Positions 1-8,120 are shown, counted from the first letter of the stretch. The stretch is DNA of 64,000 nt from Streptomyces sp. Edi4 (GCF_040253615.1 NZ_JBEJGY010000004.1:3472001-3536000); one strand, 5' to 3'. Numbers and translations: made by a program. Notes: generated by a model from the letters alone, not told the origin.

Positions 1-28
1 CCCGGGTCCGGAAGTCGCTCCGGGGAAC

Positions 29-814
29 TCAGAACAGGGACACCCCGGCGAGCCACCCACCGTCGATCACGAAGGGCTGTCCCGTGATGTACGAGGAGTC
101 CTGGCAGGACAGGAACAGGGCGAGCACGGCCACCTCCTCGGGCCGTCCCGCCCGGCCGAGCGGCACCAGCTTGCGGTAGAGCTCGTCGAGTGCGGCCGAG
201 GTCTCGGCGGCGTCCGCCGTCGGGTCGAGCTGCGCGGGGTTGGACATGGCGGTGTCGATGGCGCCCGGGCACACCGCGTTGACCCGGATCCCCAGATGTG
301 CGAGTTCGAGCGAGGCGACCCGGGTGAGTCCGAGGATGGCGTGCTTGGTGGCGGCGTACGTCCCCACCGCCGCCATGCCGGTCATCGCGGTGTACGAGGC
401 GGTGTTGACGATGGTTCCGCCCCCCGCGGCGCCGATCTCGGGCGCGACCGCCTTGATCCCCAGGAAACACCCCACCTGGTTGACCCGCACCACCTGCATG
501 AACTCATCCAGCGGCGTGTCCACGAGCGCGTTGAACCGCAGGATCCCGGCGTTGTTGACCAGCCCGTCGATCCTGCCGAAGGCGTCCTTCGCGGCCGCGA
601 CGGCGGCGACCCACTCCTCCTCGCGGCTCACGTCGAGATGCGCGAACCGGGCGACGCCATGCCCCAGTTCCTTGGCCAAGGCCTCCCCTTGCTCGTCCAG
701 TACATCGGCGACGACCACCTTGGCCCCCTCGGCCACGAACAGCCGCGCCTCCTGCTCCCCCTGCCCCCGCGCGCCCCCGGTGATGAAGACGACCCGACCG
801 TCCAGCTTGCCCAT
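29..814 (-). CDS. SDR family oxidoreductase
   Basis: A 261-residue classical short-chain dehydrogenase, expected to oxidise or reduce an alcohol/ketone with NAD(P). The cofactor motif TGGARGQG is near residue 13, NNAG near 88, and the catalytic Ser (NTAS) and YxxxK (YAATK) near 138-157. Its length is normal and the C-terminus keeps the usual GQPFVIDGG. An AGGAG ribosome site lies just before the ATG and overlaps the stop of the LLM oxidoreductase upstream, so the two are co-transcribed. The sequence is closest in feel to hydroxysteroid/cyclic alcohol SDRs, but the substrate is inferred only from the neighbourhood. The two CTGAC palindromes before the LLM gene probably control both. Confidence 0.9.
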   Translation of the reverse strand: MGKLDGRVVFITGGARGQGEQEARLFVAEGAKVVVADVLDEQGEALAKELGHGVARFAHLDVSREEEWVAAVAAAKDAFGRIDGLVNNAGILRFNALVDTPLDEFMQVVRVNQVGCFLGIKAVAPEIGAAGGGTIVNTASYTAMTGMAAVGTYAATKHAILGLTRVASLELAHLGIRVNAVCPGAIDTAMSNPAQLDPTADAAETSAALDELYRKLVPLGRAGRPEEVAVLALFLSCQDSSYITGQPFVIDGGWLAGVSLF

Positions 815-823
815 CGTCGACTC

Positions 824-1768
824 CTAGTCGTTGAGATGTGGGCCGACCTCGGCCCCGAACGCGGCCATCTGGTCGAGGAGTTCGTCGCGTCCACGCGAAC
901 GGAACCGCACCTGGATCTGGTCCACGCCCATCTCCCCGTACGCACGTAGCGCCGCCGCGAGCGCCTCGGGCTTGCCCGTGAGGGTGCGGCGCCCGGTGTC
1001 CCAGCCGGGCTCACCGACGTACAGCGCCTCAGTGATCGCGCCGATGGTGACGGGTTCGACCACGCCGCCCCGCTCCCGAAGCGTCCGCAACTGGCCTATC
1101 TGGGCGCGCAGTTGCTGCCGCGTACCCCCTTGAGGAAGCCACCCGTCCCCGCGCAGCGCCGCCCGCCGCAGGGCTGCGGGTGACGACCCGCCCACCCAGA
1201 TGGGCACGCGTCGCTGCGCGGGCCGCGGCCGCTGGCCGAGCCCACCGAAGGAGAACCGTTCGCCGTGGAACTCTGGGTACTCCTCCGGCCCGAGCGCTGC
1301 CCGGAGCGCGTCGATGGTCTCGTCGAGCACGGCTCCCCGGCGCGCGAAGTCCGCGCCGACCGCGTCGAACTCCTCGCGCACATGCCCGGCCCCGACCCCG
1401 AGGATCAGCCGCCCGCCGCTGAGGTGGTCCAAGGTCGCGTACTGCTTGGCGGTGACGAGGGGATGGCGCAGCCCGACGACCGCGACATGGCTCATCAGCA
1501 GGACCCGCTCGGTGACGGCGGCCAAGTGCGCCAAGGTGGCGACGGGGTCGTACCAGACCGTGCTCATGACCCCGGCGAGCCGGCGCGGAATGGCGATGTG
1601 GTCGCAGCAGGCAAGGTAGGCGAACCCGGCCCGGTCGGCGGCCCGCGCGATCGCGACGAGTTCACCCGGCCCGGCATCGGCCTCCCAGCGCTCGGCGTAG
1701 AGGGTGCTCTGCGACTGGACGGGAAGCTGCATCCCGTACGCGAGACGCCCGTTCGGCAGTATCGACAC
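824..1768 (-). CDS. LLM-class F420-dependent oxidoreductase
   Basis: A luciferase-like (alpha/beta)8 monooxygenase/oxidoreductase of about 314 residues, in the group that usually uses F420 or FMN. It shows family segments near the N-terminus (YLACCDHIAIP), LVTAKQYATLDHLSGGR, the GAGHVREEFDAVG stretch and the PIWVGGSSPAALRRAA strand. I place the start at the GTG at 1768, because TGGAGGGCGCG sits immediately upstream; an upstream GTG at 1780 has no comparable ribosome site. The stop codon overlaps the ribosome site of the SDR gene, indicating an operon. Two CTGAC-type palindromes lie 19-75 bases upstream. The likely role is an oxidation step in catabolism of a cyclic or branched substrate; the substrate is unknown. 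Confidence 0.85.
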   Translation of the reverse strand: MSILPNGRLAYGMQLPVQSQSTLYAERWEADAGPGELVAIARAADRAGFAYLACCDHIAIPRRLAGVMSTVWYDPVATLAHLAAVTERVLLMSHVAVVGLRHPLVTAKQYATLDHLSGGRLILGVGAGHVREEFDAVGADFARRGAVLDETIDALRAALGPEEYPEFHGERFSFGGLGQRPRPAQRRVPIWVGGSSPAALRRAALRGDGWLPQGGTRQQLRAQIGQLRTLRERGGVVEPVTIGAITEALYVGEPGWDTGRRTLTGKPEALAAALRAYGEMGVDQIQVRFRSRGRDELLDQMAAFGAEVGPHLND

Positions 1769-1786
1769 CGCGCCCTCCACGCCATT

Positions 1787-1801
1787 CTGATGGCCCGTCA
1801 G
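1787..1801. promoter_or_regulatory. CTGAC-type operator, site 1
   Basis: CTGATGGCCCGTCAG, six-base arms around three bases with one arm mismatch. It lies 19 bases upstream of the LLM oxidoreductase start and is one of thirteen similar sites in the window. Confidence 0.6.
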
Positions 1802-1828
1802 TTCACGGGCTGCGCACCATCGTCATAG

Positions 1829-1843
1829 CTGACGCCCCATCAG
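1829..1843. promoter_or_regulatory. CTGAC-type operator, site 2
   Basis: CTGACGCCCCATCAG, one arm mismatch. Its centre is 42 bases (four helical turns) from site 1, so the LLM/SDR promoter carries a pair of sites on one DNA face. Confidence 0.6.
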
Positions 1844-1905
1844 ACAAGAGGTGCGTGAGCGCGGGTCGGGCGGTGACGCGGGCGAAAAAGGCCCGGGGGC
1901 TGGGC

Positions 1906-2328
1906 TCAGCCGAGCAATGCGTACACCGTGGACGCCCGGGCCGCCGGTTCCTCGGCGCCCCCGCCCGTCATGGTGATCTCGGCGAAGGCCATGCGCCGCC
2001 CCAGCTTGGTGACGCGGGCGTCGATCAGTACGTCGGCGCCGGTCACCGGACGCATGAAACTCGTGGACTGCTGCACGGTCGTCATCGGCCCGTACGCCCC
2101 GCGCGCGGCGGCCACCGCGATCACGGTGGCGGTGTCGGCGGCGGCCATCAGCGCCTGCCCGCTGAGCCCGCCACCGTCCCGGGCGAGCGCGTCGCTCCAC
2201 GGCAGACGCAACACCGCGTGCCGCTCCCCCGTCTCCTCCACGCGCAGTCCGAGACCGAGCACCCAGGGCGCGAAGTTGTCGGCGAGGATCTTCTCTGCTT
2301 CAGCAGGGCTCAACGTCATGCGCCCCAT
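1906..2328 (-). CDS. PaaI-type hotdog thioesterase
   Basis: A 140-residue single hotdog-fold protein expected to hydrolyse acyl-CoA or aryl-CoA thioesters. Visible features are the GGGLSGQALMAAADTAT helix, which carries the usual acidic catalytic residue, and the strands TVQQSTSFMRP and DVLIDARVTKLGRRMAFAEI. The length is normal for a one-domain PaaI protein. The start is uncertain: ATG at 2328 and an in-frame ATG at 2319 both have weak ribosome sites. No CTGAC palindrome was found upstream. About 270 bases of its 3' half are repeated almost exactly at 3214-3485. Confidence 0.85.
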   Translation of the reverse strand: MGRMTLSPAEAEKILADNFAPWVLGLGLRVEETGERHAVLRLPWSDALARDGGGLSGQALMAAADTATVIAVAAARGAYGPMTTVQQSTSFMRPVTGADVLIDARVTKLGRRMAFAEITMTGGGAEEPAARASTVYALLG

Positions 2329-2381
2329 GGTGACGGCGCCCCGGCCCCTTGTCAGCGCCCCGATCGGCCGCGACGGCGATC

Positions 2382-2993
2382 TCAGAAGCGCTCGATCTTC
2401 TTCCCGTCAGGGATCCGGTAGCAGCCGGACACCACCATGAAGCCCAGCGAGGGTGGACTGTTCTTGACGTAGGCGCCGAGCTTGACGCTGACCTTCTTCG
2501 TGTCGTTGTCGGCCGTCAGACTGAGGTTGTTGTTCTTGCTGCTGTCCCGTCCGTACTCGACCACCTTCCACCCATGCTGGGGGAGCTCATCCCTGAGCCG
2601 CTTCACAACACCTTCAAGCTCGGCCGTCGAAGTCGAAGCCGGAATGAGGTCCCAGGGATGGAAGATCGTGAAGTACGTGTCGCGGTCCCTGCCTTCGCAC
2701 TCCATGACGCCGGGCTGTGTGCTGGAGGCCCTTCCCTGGAGACCGATCAGGTCGTAGAGCTCGCTGGACACCCTCTCCATCGCATCGGCCGCGTCGGAAG
2801 TCGTGCTGATGCCCGCGAAGGGGGTCTCCGAGGAACCCGTGAAGCCGCCCGTACCGCATCCGGTCAGGGCCATGAGGGCAACGCACAGAAGGAAGGCCCG
2901 GGCTCGGGACGGCGCCCTCATCGGGCCGGTGATCGCCGCCCGGCCCACGGCGTCCCGTTTGAGCTGGGCCCACTCCGCCTCGAACGAACTCAC
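2382..2993 (-). CDS. Putative lipoprotein
   Basis: About 203 residues. I choose the GTG at 2993 because GGGGAGGGGACG precedes it; a longer frame opens at 3062 but lies inside a palindrome. The product starts with SSFEAEWAQLKRDA, a segment I recall from small Streptomyces proteins, followed by a hydrophobic stretch ending in the lipobox LTGC near residue 44. This N-terminus is long for a lipoprotein signal, so the true lipoprotein may begin at the ATG at 2921. The C-terminal part (TYFTIFHPWDLIPAS and on) is a soluble domain I do not recognise. A location on the outer face of the membrane is inferred from the lipobox. Confidence 0.7.
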   Translation of the reverse strand: MSSFEAEWAQLKRDAVGRAAITGPMRAPSRARAFLLCVALMALTGCGTGGFTGSSETPFAGISTTSDAADAMERVSSELYDLIGLQGRASSTQPGVMECEGRDRDTYFTIFHPWDLIPASTSTAELEGVVKRLRDELPQHGWKVVEYGRDSSKNNNLSLTADNDTKKVSVKLGAYVKNSPPSLGFMVVSGCYRIPDGKKIERF

Positions 2994-3061
2994 CCGTCCC
3001 CTCCCCCTCGTGCGCCTCGTCTCTGCCAGCGTCACGCTAAAGGGAGCGGGGTGGCCCCTCA

Positions 3062-3077
3062 TGAGTACGCGTACTCA
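3062..3077. promoter_or_regulatory. 16-bp perfect palindrome
   Basis: TGAGTACGCGTACTCA is a perfect inverted repeat located 69 bases upstream of the chosen start of the lipoprotein gene. This is a plausible operator position; I cannot name the regulator. Confidence 0.5.
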
Positions 3078-3184
3078 AACACCAGAGCCGGTACGCCCTC
3101 GTTCAGATGGCGGGAAGGAAGGACTTACCCGGCGGTCCGGCACGGGAGCGCGGCCACCTCGCACGTTGAACTCCCGCGTCCGGA

Positions 3185-3490
3185 TCAGCGCGCGGTCGCT
3201 GCCTCGCCTCCACCGAGCAACGCGTACACCGTGGTCGCCCGGGCCGCCGGTTCCTCGGCGCCCTCGCCCGTCGTGGTGATCTCGGCGAAGGCCATGCGCC
3301 GCCCCAGCTCGGTGACGCGGGCGTCGATCAGTACGTCGGCGCCGGTCACCGGACGCATGAAACTCGTGGACTGCTGCACGGTCGTCATCGGCCCGTACGC
3401 CCCGCGCGCGGCGGCCACCGCGATCACGGTGGCGGTGTCGGCGGCGGCCATCAGCGCCTGCCCGCTGAGCCCGCCACCGTCCCGGACCAA
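3185..3490 (-). pseudogene. Truncated duplicate of PaaI thioesterase
   Basis: This frame encodes the C-terminal two thirds of the thioesterase at 1906-2328. Positions 3214-3485 match 1911-2182 with only a handful of substitutions and a constant offset of 1303. The identity stops abruptly at CCCGG. The N-terminal ~45 residues are missing, and the frame can open only at a TTG (3490) with no ribosome site. The copy lies between the lipoprotein and monooxygenase genes. It probably arose by a recent duplication and is unlikely to be functional, although most of the catalytic helix is retained. Confidence 0.75.
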
Positions 3491-3538
3491 CCGCCCGGAC
3501 CCCGGCGACCGCAGCGCCAGCTCGCTCTTGCGCCGGGA

Positions 3539-4636
3539 TCAGGCAGCGGGCGCGGTGGTGATCATCCAGTGAGTGAAGGCGGCGTAGCGCTCGGCGGACT
3601 CGGCAGCTCCGTCGGCATGCTCGATCGCGGCGGAGTGCTGACGCACCTCTTCGAACCGGGCCCGGCGTACGCTCTCGTAACGGGCGAGGGCGGTAGCCGT
3701 GGCGGATTCCCCCGCCAACTCGGCGCGCAGCACTCCGGCGTCCTCCATGCCCAGGGTGCCGCCCGCGGCGATGTGCGGGGACAGGCCATGTGCGGCGTCC
3801 CCGATCAGGGCGACCCGGTCCGTGGTCCAGCGCCGCAGTTCGGGGACGAGCATGATCTGGTTCTCCAGGATGGATTCCTCCGGCGTCGCGGCGATCATCT
3901 CCAGGAGTTCGTCGTGCCAGCCGGACTCGGCCACGTTGCGGGCCCGGAGAAGTGCCCGGTCCCTCTTGCCGCCGACCAGTTCACCGGCGTCGAACTGGCC
4001 CACCCACCACATGGTTTGGCCCGGTGCGACCCGGGTGTAGCCGCCTCGGGTCCGCGCGTGCCCGATGGTGACAAACGTGCCTTCCGGCCGCTCGTCCCCG
4101 GAGGGCAGCACTGCGCGCCAGGCGAAGTTGCCGGCCTGCGCGACTGCCGCGCTGCCGGGCGCGAGAGCGGTGCGCACGTCGGAGTGCACACCGTCCGCAC
4201 CGATGAGCAGATCCGCCCGCAGCGGCGCACCGTCGGCGAGGTGCACTTCCACATGTGTGTCGTGCTCGGTGAAGCCGGTGACGTGTGTCCCCAGCCTGAT
4301 CCGGTCCCTGCCGACGGTGTCGGCGAGGAGGTTGTTCAGCTCCGGCCTCGGCACCATCAGGAACCGGTGGGCGGCCGGATCGTAGCCGGCCGCGCGCATC
4401 GGGTGCCCGGCCGCGTCAAGGAAACGGGCCTCGACGGTCTCACCCATGCGCCGGACATCGTCGCCGACGCCCAGAGCGTCCAACTCCCGCAGCGCGTTGG
4501 GCCACAGGGCGATGCCGGCCCCGGCGGCCCGCACCTGCGGCGCGTGCTCCAGCACGATGACCTCATGCCCGATCAGCCGCAGCGAGGCCGCGGTGGTGAG
4601 CCCGACCAGGCCCGCTCCCACGATCACAGTGCGCAT
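3539..4636 (-). CDS. FAD-dependent monooxygenase (PHBH-like)
   Basis: About 365 residues of the p-hydroxybenzoate hydroxylase-like flavoprotein family, which hydroxylates aromatic or polyketide substrates with NAD(P)H and oxygen. The FAD-binding GAGLVG is at residues 7-12, the conserved DG motif in LLIGADGVHSDVR is mid-protein, and the ribose-binding GDAAHGLSPH is near residue 277. The ATG at 4636 is preceded by AAGGGGAGGAACG, a clear ribosome site; an upstream start at 4654 would overlap it. A TAACGGTTA/TAACGATTA repeat lies about 125 bases upstream and may be the binding site of its regulator. The substrate is unknown. Confidence 0.85.
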   Translation of the reverse strand: MRTVIVGAGLVGLTTAASLRLIGHEVIVLEHAPQVRAAGAGIALWPNALRELDALGVGDDVRRMGETVEARFLDAAGHPMRAAGYDPAAHRFLMVPRPELNNLLADTVGRDRIRLGTHVTGFTEHDTHVEVHLADGAPLRADLLIGADGVHSDVRTALAPGSAAVAQAGNFAWRAVLPSGDERPEGTFVTIGHARTRGGYTRVAPGQTMWWVGQFDAGELVGGKRDRALLRARNVAESGWHDELLEMIAATPEESILENQIMLVPELRRWTTDRVALIGDAAHGLSPHIAAGGTLGMEDAGVLRAELAGESATATALARYESVRRARFEEVRQHSAAIEHADGAAESAERYAAFTHWMITTAPAA

Positions 4637-4760
4637 CGTTCCTCCCCTTGCCATCCAGTACCGCCGTGGCGAGATGCGCCGACGACTGGGAGGAAGGCCA
4701 ACCAGGCGCCCGCCTGCCGGACGCGGCCAAGCTCGCTCTCTTCACCCAGGGAACGTAACA

Positions 4761-4788
4761 CTAACGGTTAGCTTTTCCTAACGATTAC
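4761..4788. promoter_or_regulatory. Inverted/direct repeat operator candidate
   Basis: CTAACGGTTAG is a perfect 11-bp palindrome, followed 17 bases later by the near copy CTAACGATTAC. The pair lies between the monooxygenase and the RsbW-like gene, upstream of the monooxygenase. The AT-rich character and repeated TAAC/GTTA halves suggest an operator for a MarR or TetR-type protein not seen nearby. Confidence 0.45.
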
Positions 4789-4790
4789 AC

Positions 4791-5339
4791 TTATGCGTCA
4801 CGGACGCCGCTGCCCGGCCGAGCCGCCCCCCGCAGGGCTCCACCGTTCGACCGCGACGCCGTCGGTCCGGGCGGGGGCGCGCCGCCTGAACCCGAAGGCA
4901 GGCCCTCACCACCCCGCCCGCAGGGCATCGACAGCTCCGCCCACACCGTCTTGCACGGGCCCGGCCCCGCGAGGACGCCCCAGCGGTCGGCGTACGCCGC
5001 CACGAGCAGCAGCCCCCGGCCCGATTCGGCCCAGGACTCCGCCCGCGCGACGGGCAGCCGGTCACCCTGCGCATCCACCACCTCGATCCGCAGCGTCGCC
5101 CCGTCGTCCCTCAGCACCAGCCGCATGTCCCGGCCCGGCACCCGCCCGTGCAGCGCGGCGTTGGCTGCCAGCTCACCCACGACGTACTGCGCGTCCTCGA
5201 ACTCCCGCTCCCACCTGCGCAGTTGCTCTACCGCCAGCACCCGGGCGATGCGGGCGCCGCGCCCCGTACAGGAGAGCTGGACACTGAACTCACGTACCCC
5301 TGAGGGCGTTTCTTCTGTCACGTCACTCAGCGTGGCCAC
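4791..5339 (-). CDS. RsbW-like ATP-binding protein (HATPase_c)
   Basis: A 182-residue single-domain GHKL ATPase of the kind abundant in Streptomyces, related to anti-sigma factor kinases. The N box is VVGELAANAALHG near residue 60, and the G box is ESGRGLLLVAAYADRWG near residue 110. After about residue 140 the protein becomes a Gly/Pro/Arg-rich tail with no recognisable fold. It is divergent from the XRE/DUF397 group across a ~110-base gap. Such proteins are commonly next to XRE-DUF397 pairs; the target sigma factor or partner is unknown. Confidence 0.8.
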   Translation of the reverse strand: MATLSDVTEETPSGVREFSVQLSCTGRGARIARVLAVEQLRRWEREFEDAQYVVGELAANAALHGRVPGRDMRLVLRDDGATLRIEVVDAQGDRLPVARAESWAESGRGLLLVAAYADRWGVLAGPGPCKTVWAELSMPCGRGGEGLPSGSGGAPPPGPTASRSNGGALRGAARPGSGVRDA

Positions 5340-5449
5340 ACCCGTTTACCCTGACCAGTGATCGAGTGAGTACAGAGAGTTTCTGTCCCGGTTCTGTCCG
5401 GTGGAGTCCCGGCCGTCCTGGGGTACGGCACGCTCGGAGGTGGGTGCGG

Positions 5450-6280
5450 ATGAGTGACGACTGGGGCGTGGACCCGGACGACGAGGCATGTGCGGTGGCG
5501 ACGGCGGTCGGGCGCCAGCTGAAACTCTGGCGGGAGACCGCCGGGTTGACGGCGGCGGAGTTCGGCGCGGCGATCGGCTACGGCGAGGACCTGGTCTTCA
5601 AGGTGGAGGGCGGCCGCCGGATTCCCCGCCCGGAGTACCTGGACAAGGCCGAGCACGTCCTCGACGCGGGGGGCCGCCTGGCGGCCATGAAGGAGGACGT
5701 GGCCGTCGCCCGGTATCCGAAGAAGGTGCGTGACTTGGCCAAGCTGGAAGCGGAAGCTGTGGAGCTGGGCATGTACGCCAACCACAACATTCACGGGCTG
5801 TTGCAGACGGAGCAGTACGCCCGGGCGTTGCTCCGGACGCGCCGACCCGCGTACTCATCAGGCGAGCTGGAACGGATGGTCGCCGCAAGGATGGCCCGGA
5901 GCTCGGTCTTCGATCGCTCTTCGGGCCCCGAGCTCAGCTTCGTACAGGAGGAAGTTACGCTTCGGCGCCCGATCGGAGGAGCTTCGGTGCTCCGGCAGCA
6001 GCTTCAACGCCTGCTGGAGGTCAGCGAGTTGCCTAACGTAGAGCTTCAGGTGATGCCGACGTGCCGCGGTGACCATCCCGGGACGGCCGGCTTGATCGAG
6101 GTATTGAAGTTCGGAAACGGTTCGGCTCTGGGACGGGGGGATGGCAAATTCGGCGGTCGACCGATCTCAGATCCGGGCCAGCTTCGTATCCTGGAACTGC
6201 GCTATGGCATTATCCGGGCCCAGGCTCTGACTCCAGAGGAGTCGAGGGTCTTCATCGAGCGAGTGCTGGGAGAGACATGA
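5450..6280 (+). CDS. XRE-family regulator with DUF5753
   Basis: 276 residues. The N-terminal helix-turn-helix (about residues 15-70, LKLWRETAGLTAAEFGAAIGY...KVEGGRRIP) is followed by the DUF5753 region (about 95-270, beginning at GLLQTEQYARALL). The ATG at 5450 has GGAGG nine bases upstream and fits the usual family start. The stop overlaps the start of the first DUF397 gene (ATGA), the typical Streptomyces arrangement in which regulator and DUF397 protein work together. BldB/WhiJ-type systems are the best-studied relatives. The target is unknown and probably local. Confidence 0.9.
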   Translation: MSDDWGVDPDDEACAVATAVGRQLKLWRETAGLTAAEFGAAIGYGEDLVFKVEGGRRIPRPEYLDKAEHVLDAGGRLAAMKEDVAVARYPKKVRDLAKLEAEAVELGMYANHNIHGLLQTEQYARALLRTRRPAYSSGELERMVAARMARSSVFDRSSGPELSFVQEEVTLRRPIGGASVLRQQLQRLLEVSELPNVELQVMPTCRGDHPGTAGLIEVLKFGNGSALGRGDGKFGGRPISDPGQLRILELRYGIIRAQALTPEESRVFIERVLGET

Positions 6281-6486
6281 TCCGCAAGGCCGCCGCTAGC
6301 GAAGGCACCGAGCTGGAATGGTTCAAGAGCAGCTACAGCAGCAGCAGTGACGGCGAGGACTGCGTAGAAGTCGCCGCCACCCCCCGCACCATCCACATCC
6401 GCGACTCCAAGACCCCCGAAGGCAGCCGCCTCGGCGTCACCCCGCGCACCTGGGACGCCTTCGTCTCCTACGCGGCCAGCCACTGA
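6277..6486 (+). CDS. DUF397 protein
   Basis: 69 residues spanning the complete DUF397 domain: WFKSSYSSSSDGEDCVEVA, then PRTIHIRDSK, then TWDAFVSYAA. It is translationally coupled to the XRE gene by an ATGA overlap. DUF397 proteins are small partners of XRE/DUF5753 regulators and may act as antitoxin-like or co-regulatory factors; the biochemical function is unsettled. The second DUF397 gene just downstream shares an 88-base, nearly identical block with it. Confidence 0.9.
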   Translation: MIRKAAASEGTELEWFKSSYSSSSDGEDCVEVAATPRTIHIRDSKTPEGSRLGVTPRTWDAFVSYAASH

Positions 6487-6523
6487 GCCCGCATCCCACA
6501 ACGCGTGACGGGAGAAGCGAATC

Positions 6524-6796
6524 GTGAAGGACGAATCCTCCGCCGTCTACGGCACCGAACTGACCTGGTTCAAGAGCAGTTACAGCGACAGCAGCGATGG
6601 CAACGACTGCATCGAGGTAGCCACGACCTGGTCCAAGAGCAGCTACAGCAGCAGCAACAACGGCGAGGACTGCGTAGAAGTCGCCGCCACCCCCCGCACC
6701 ATCCACATCCGCGACTCCAAGTACCCCGACGGTGACCTCCTCTGCGTCCCCCCGGGCACCTGGGCCGCATTCGTCACCTACGCGGCCGCAGGCTAG
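6524..6796 (+). CDS. DUF397 protein with doubled N-terminal half
   Basis: 90 residues, starting at a GTG preceded by GGGAGAAGCGAATC. It contains two copies of the WFKSSYS..DGxDC(I/V)EVA half-domain: WFKSSYSDSSDGNDCIEVATTW, broken here by a repeat beginning SKSSYSSSNNGEDC. A single C-terminal half follows (PRTIHIRDSK...TWAAFVTYAA). Bases 6634-6721 copy 6324-6411 of the neighbouring gene almost exactly (offset 310). A recombination or gene-conversion event has therefore joined the start of one DUF397 gene to most of another. The fold of the extra half is uncertain. Confidence 0.8.
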   Translation: MKDESSAVYGTELTWFKSSYSDSSDGNDCIEVATTWSKSSYSSSNNGEDCVEVAATPRTIHIRDSKYPDGDLLCVPPGTWAAFVTYAAAG

Positions 6797-6803
6797 GGGT
6801 CGG

Positions 6804-6826
6804 GCCCGGGCCCCGTGGGCCCGGGC
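6804..6826. terminator. Hairpin between convergent genes
   Basis: GCCCGGGCCC and its exact complement form a 10-bp stem around a three-base loop just after the second DUF397 gene and before the end of the amidohydrolase. It has no T-run, as is common in Streptomyces terminators. Confidence 0.6.
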
Positions 6827-6869
6827 TACACCCCCACCCCCCGTCAGCCCCGCAGGGCACCGCCCGGGT

Positions 6870-8084
6870 CTACGCCCACAACCCCTCCCCCGTAAGCCCC
6901 AGCAGGGCAATCGCGTTGCCCCGTACGATCCGGTCCACCACATCCGGCGCCAGGTGTCCCATCTGCGCCTCGCCGACCTCCTTCGACTTGGGCCACGTCG
7001 AGTCCGAGTGGGGGTAGTCCGTCTCGTACAGGACGTTGCCCACGCCGATCGCGTTCAGGTTGCGCAGCCCGAACGCGTCGTCGAAGAAGCAGCCGTACAC
7101 GTGGTCCGCGAAGAGTTCGGACGGGGGGCGGTGGACCTTGTCCGCCACGCCGCCCCAGCCCCGGTTCTCCTCCCACACCACGTCCGCGCGCTCCAGGATG
7201 TACGGGATCCAGCCGATCTGGCCCTCCGCGTACATGACCTTGAGGTTGGGGAAGCGTTCGAACTTGCCGCTCATCAGCCAATCGACCATCGAGAAGCAGC
7301 AGTTGGCGAAGGTGATGGTGGAGCCGACGGCCGGCGGGGCGTCCGGGGAGGTGGAGGGCATCCTGCTGGACGAGCCGATGTGCATGGCGATCACCGTCCC
7401 TGTCTCGTCGCACGCGGCGAGGAAGGGGTCCCAGGCGTCGGCGTGGATGGAGGGCAGGCCCAGGTGCGGGGGTATCTCGGAGAAGGCGACCGCGCGTACC
7501 CCGCGCGCGGCGTTGCGGCGGACCTCGGCGGCGGCGAGGTGGGCGTCCCACAGCGGGATCAGGGTGAGCGGGACAAGGCGGCCGTGGGCATCGGGGCCGC
7601 ACCACTCCTCCACCATCCAGTCGTTGTACGCGCGCACCGCGAGCAGCGCGAGTTCGCGGTCGGGCGCCTCGGTGAAGGTCTGGCCGCAAAAGCGCGGGAA
7701 GGTGGGGAAGCAGAGCGCGGACTGGACGTGGTTGACGTCCATGTCCGCCAGGCGCGCGGCGACGTCGTAGGATCCCGGTCGCATCTGCTCGTAGGTGATG
7801 ACTTCGAGCCGGATCTCGTCCCGGTCGTAGCCGACGGCCGTGTCCAGGCGGGTCAGCGGGCGGTGCAGGTCCTCGTACACCCACCAGTCGCCGATCGGCC
7901 CGTCGTCGCCCTTCGCGCCCATGACCGGCGCGAACTTACCGCCCAGGAAGGTCATTTCCTTCAGCGGGGCCCGGACGACGCGCGGGCCGCTCTCCCGGTA
8001 CCTGGACGGGAGGCGATCCCGCCAGACGTTGGGGGGCTCCACCGTGTGGTCGTCCACCGAGATGATCTTCGGGAAGGTCTCCAT
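6870..8084 (-). CDS. Amidohydrolase-related TIM-barrel protein
   Basis: 404 residues of the amidohydrolase-2 (COG2159) family, metal-dependent hydrolases and decarboxylases acting on ring or carboxyl groups. The metal-site strand near the N-terminus reads ISVDDHTVEPP. Later conserved pieces are DMDVNHVQSALCFP, MHIGSSSRMPS and the C-terminal ETDYPHSDSTWP, which carries the family's aspartate. Members of this type occur in actinobacterial steroid and aromatic catabolic regions. A perfect CTGAC palindrome lies 22 bases upstream of the start, putting the gene in the same putative regulon as the acyl-CoA genes. The ribosome site is weak. The substrate is not predictable. Confidence 0.85.
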   Translation of the reverse strand: METFPKIISVDDHTVEPPNVWRDRLPSRYRESGPRVVRAPLKEMTFLGGKFAPVMGAKGDDGPIGDWWVYEDLHRPLTRLDTAVGYDRDEIRLEVITYEQMRPGSYDVAARLADMDVNHVQSALCFPTFPRFCGQTFTEAPDRELALLAVRAYNDWMVEEWCGPDAHGRLVPLTLIPLWDAHLAAAEVRRNAARGVRAVAFSEIPPHLGLPSIHADAWDPFLAACDETGTVIAMHIGSSSRMPSTSPDAPPAVGSTITFANCCFSMVDWLMSGKFERFPNLKVMYAEGQIGWIPYILERADVVWEENRGWGGVADKVHRPPSELFADHVYGCFFDDAFGLRNLNAIGVGNVLYETDYPHSDSTWPKSKEVGEAQMGHLAPDVVDRIVRGNAIALLGLTGEGLWA

Positions 8085-8105
8085 GTCTTCTACGGTAGAG
8101 CTGAT

Positions 8106-8120
8106 CTGACGATCCGTCAG
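8106..8120. promoter_or_regulatory. CTGAC-type operator, site 3
   Basis: CTGACGATCCGTCAG is a perfect palindrome of six-base arms, 22 bases upstream of the amidohydrolase start. It sits where a repressor would cover the promoter. Confidence 0.7.
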
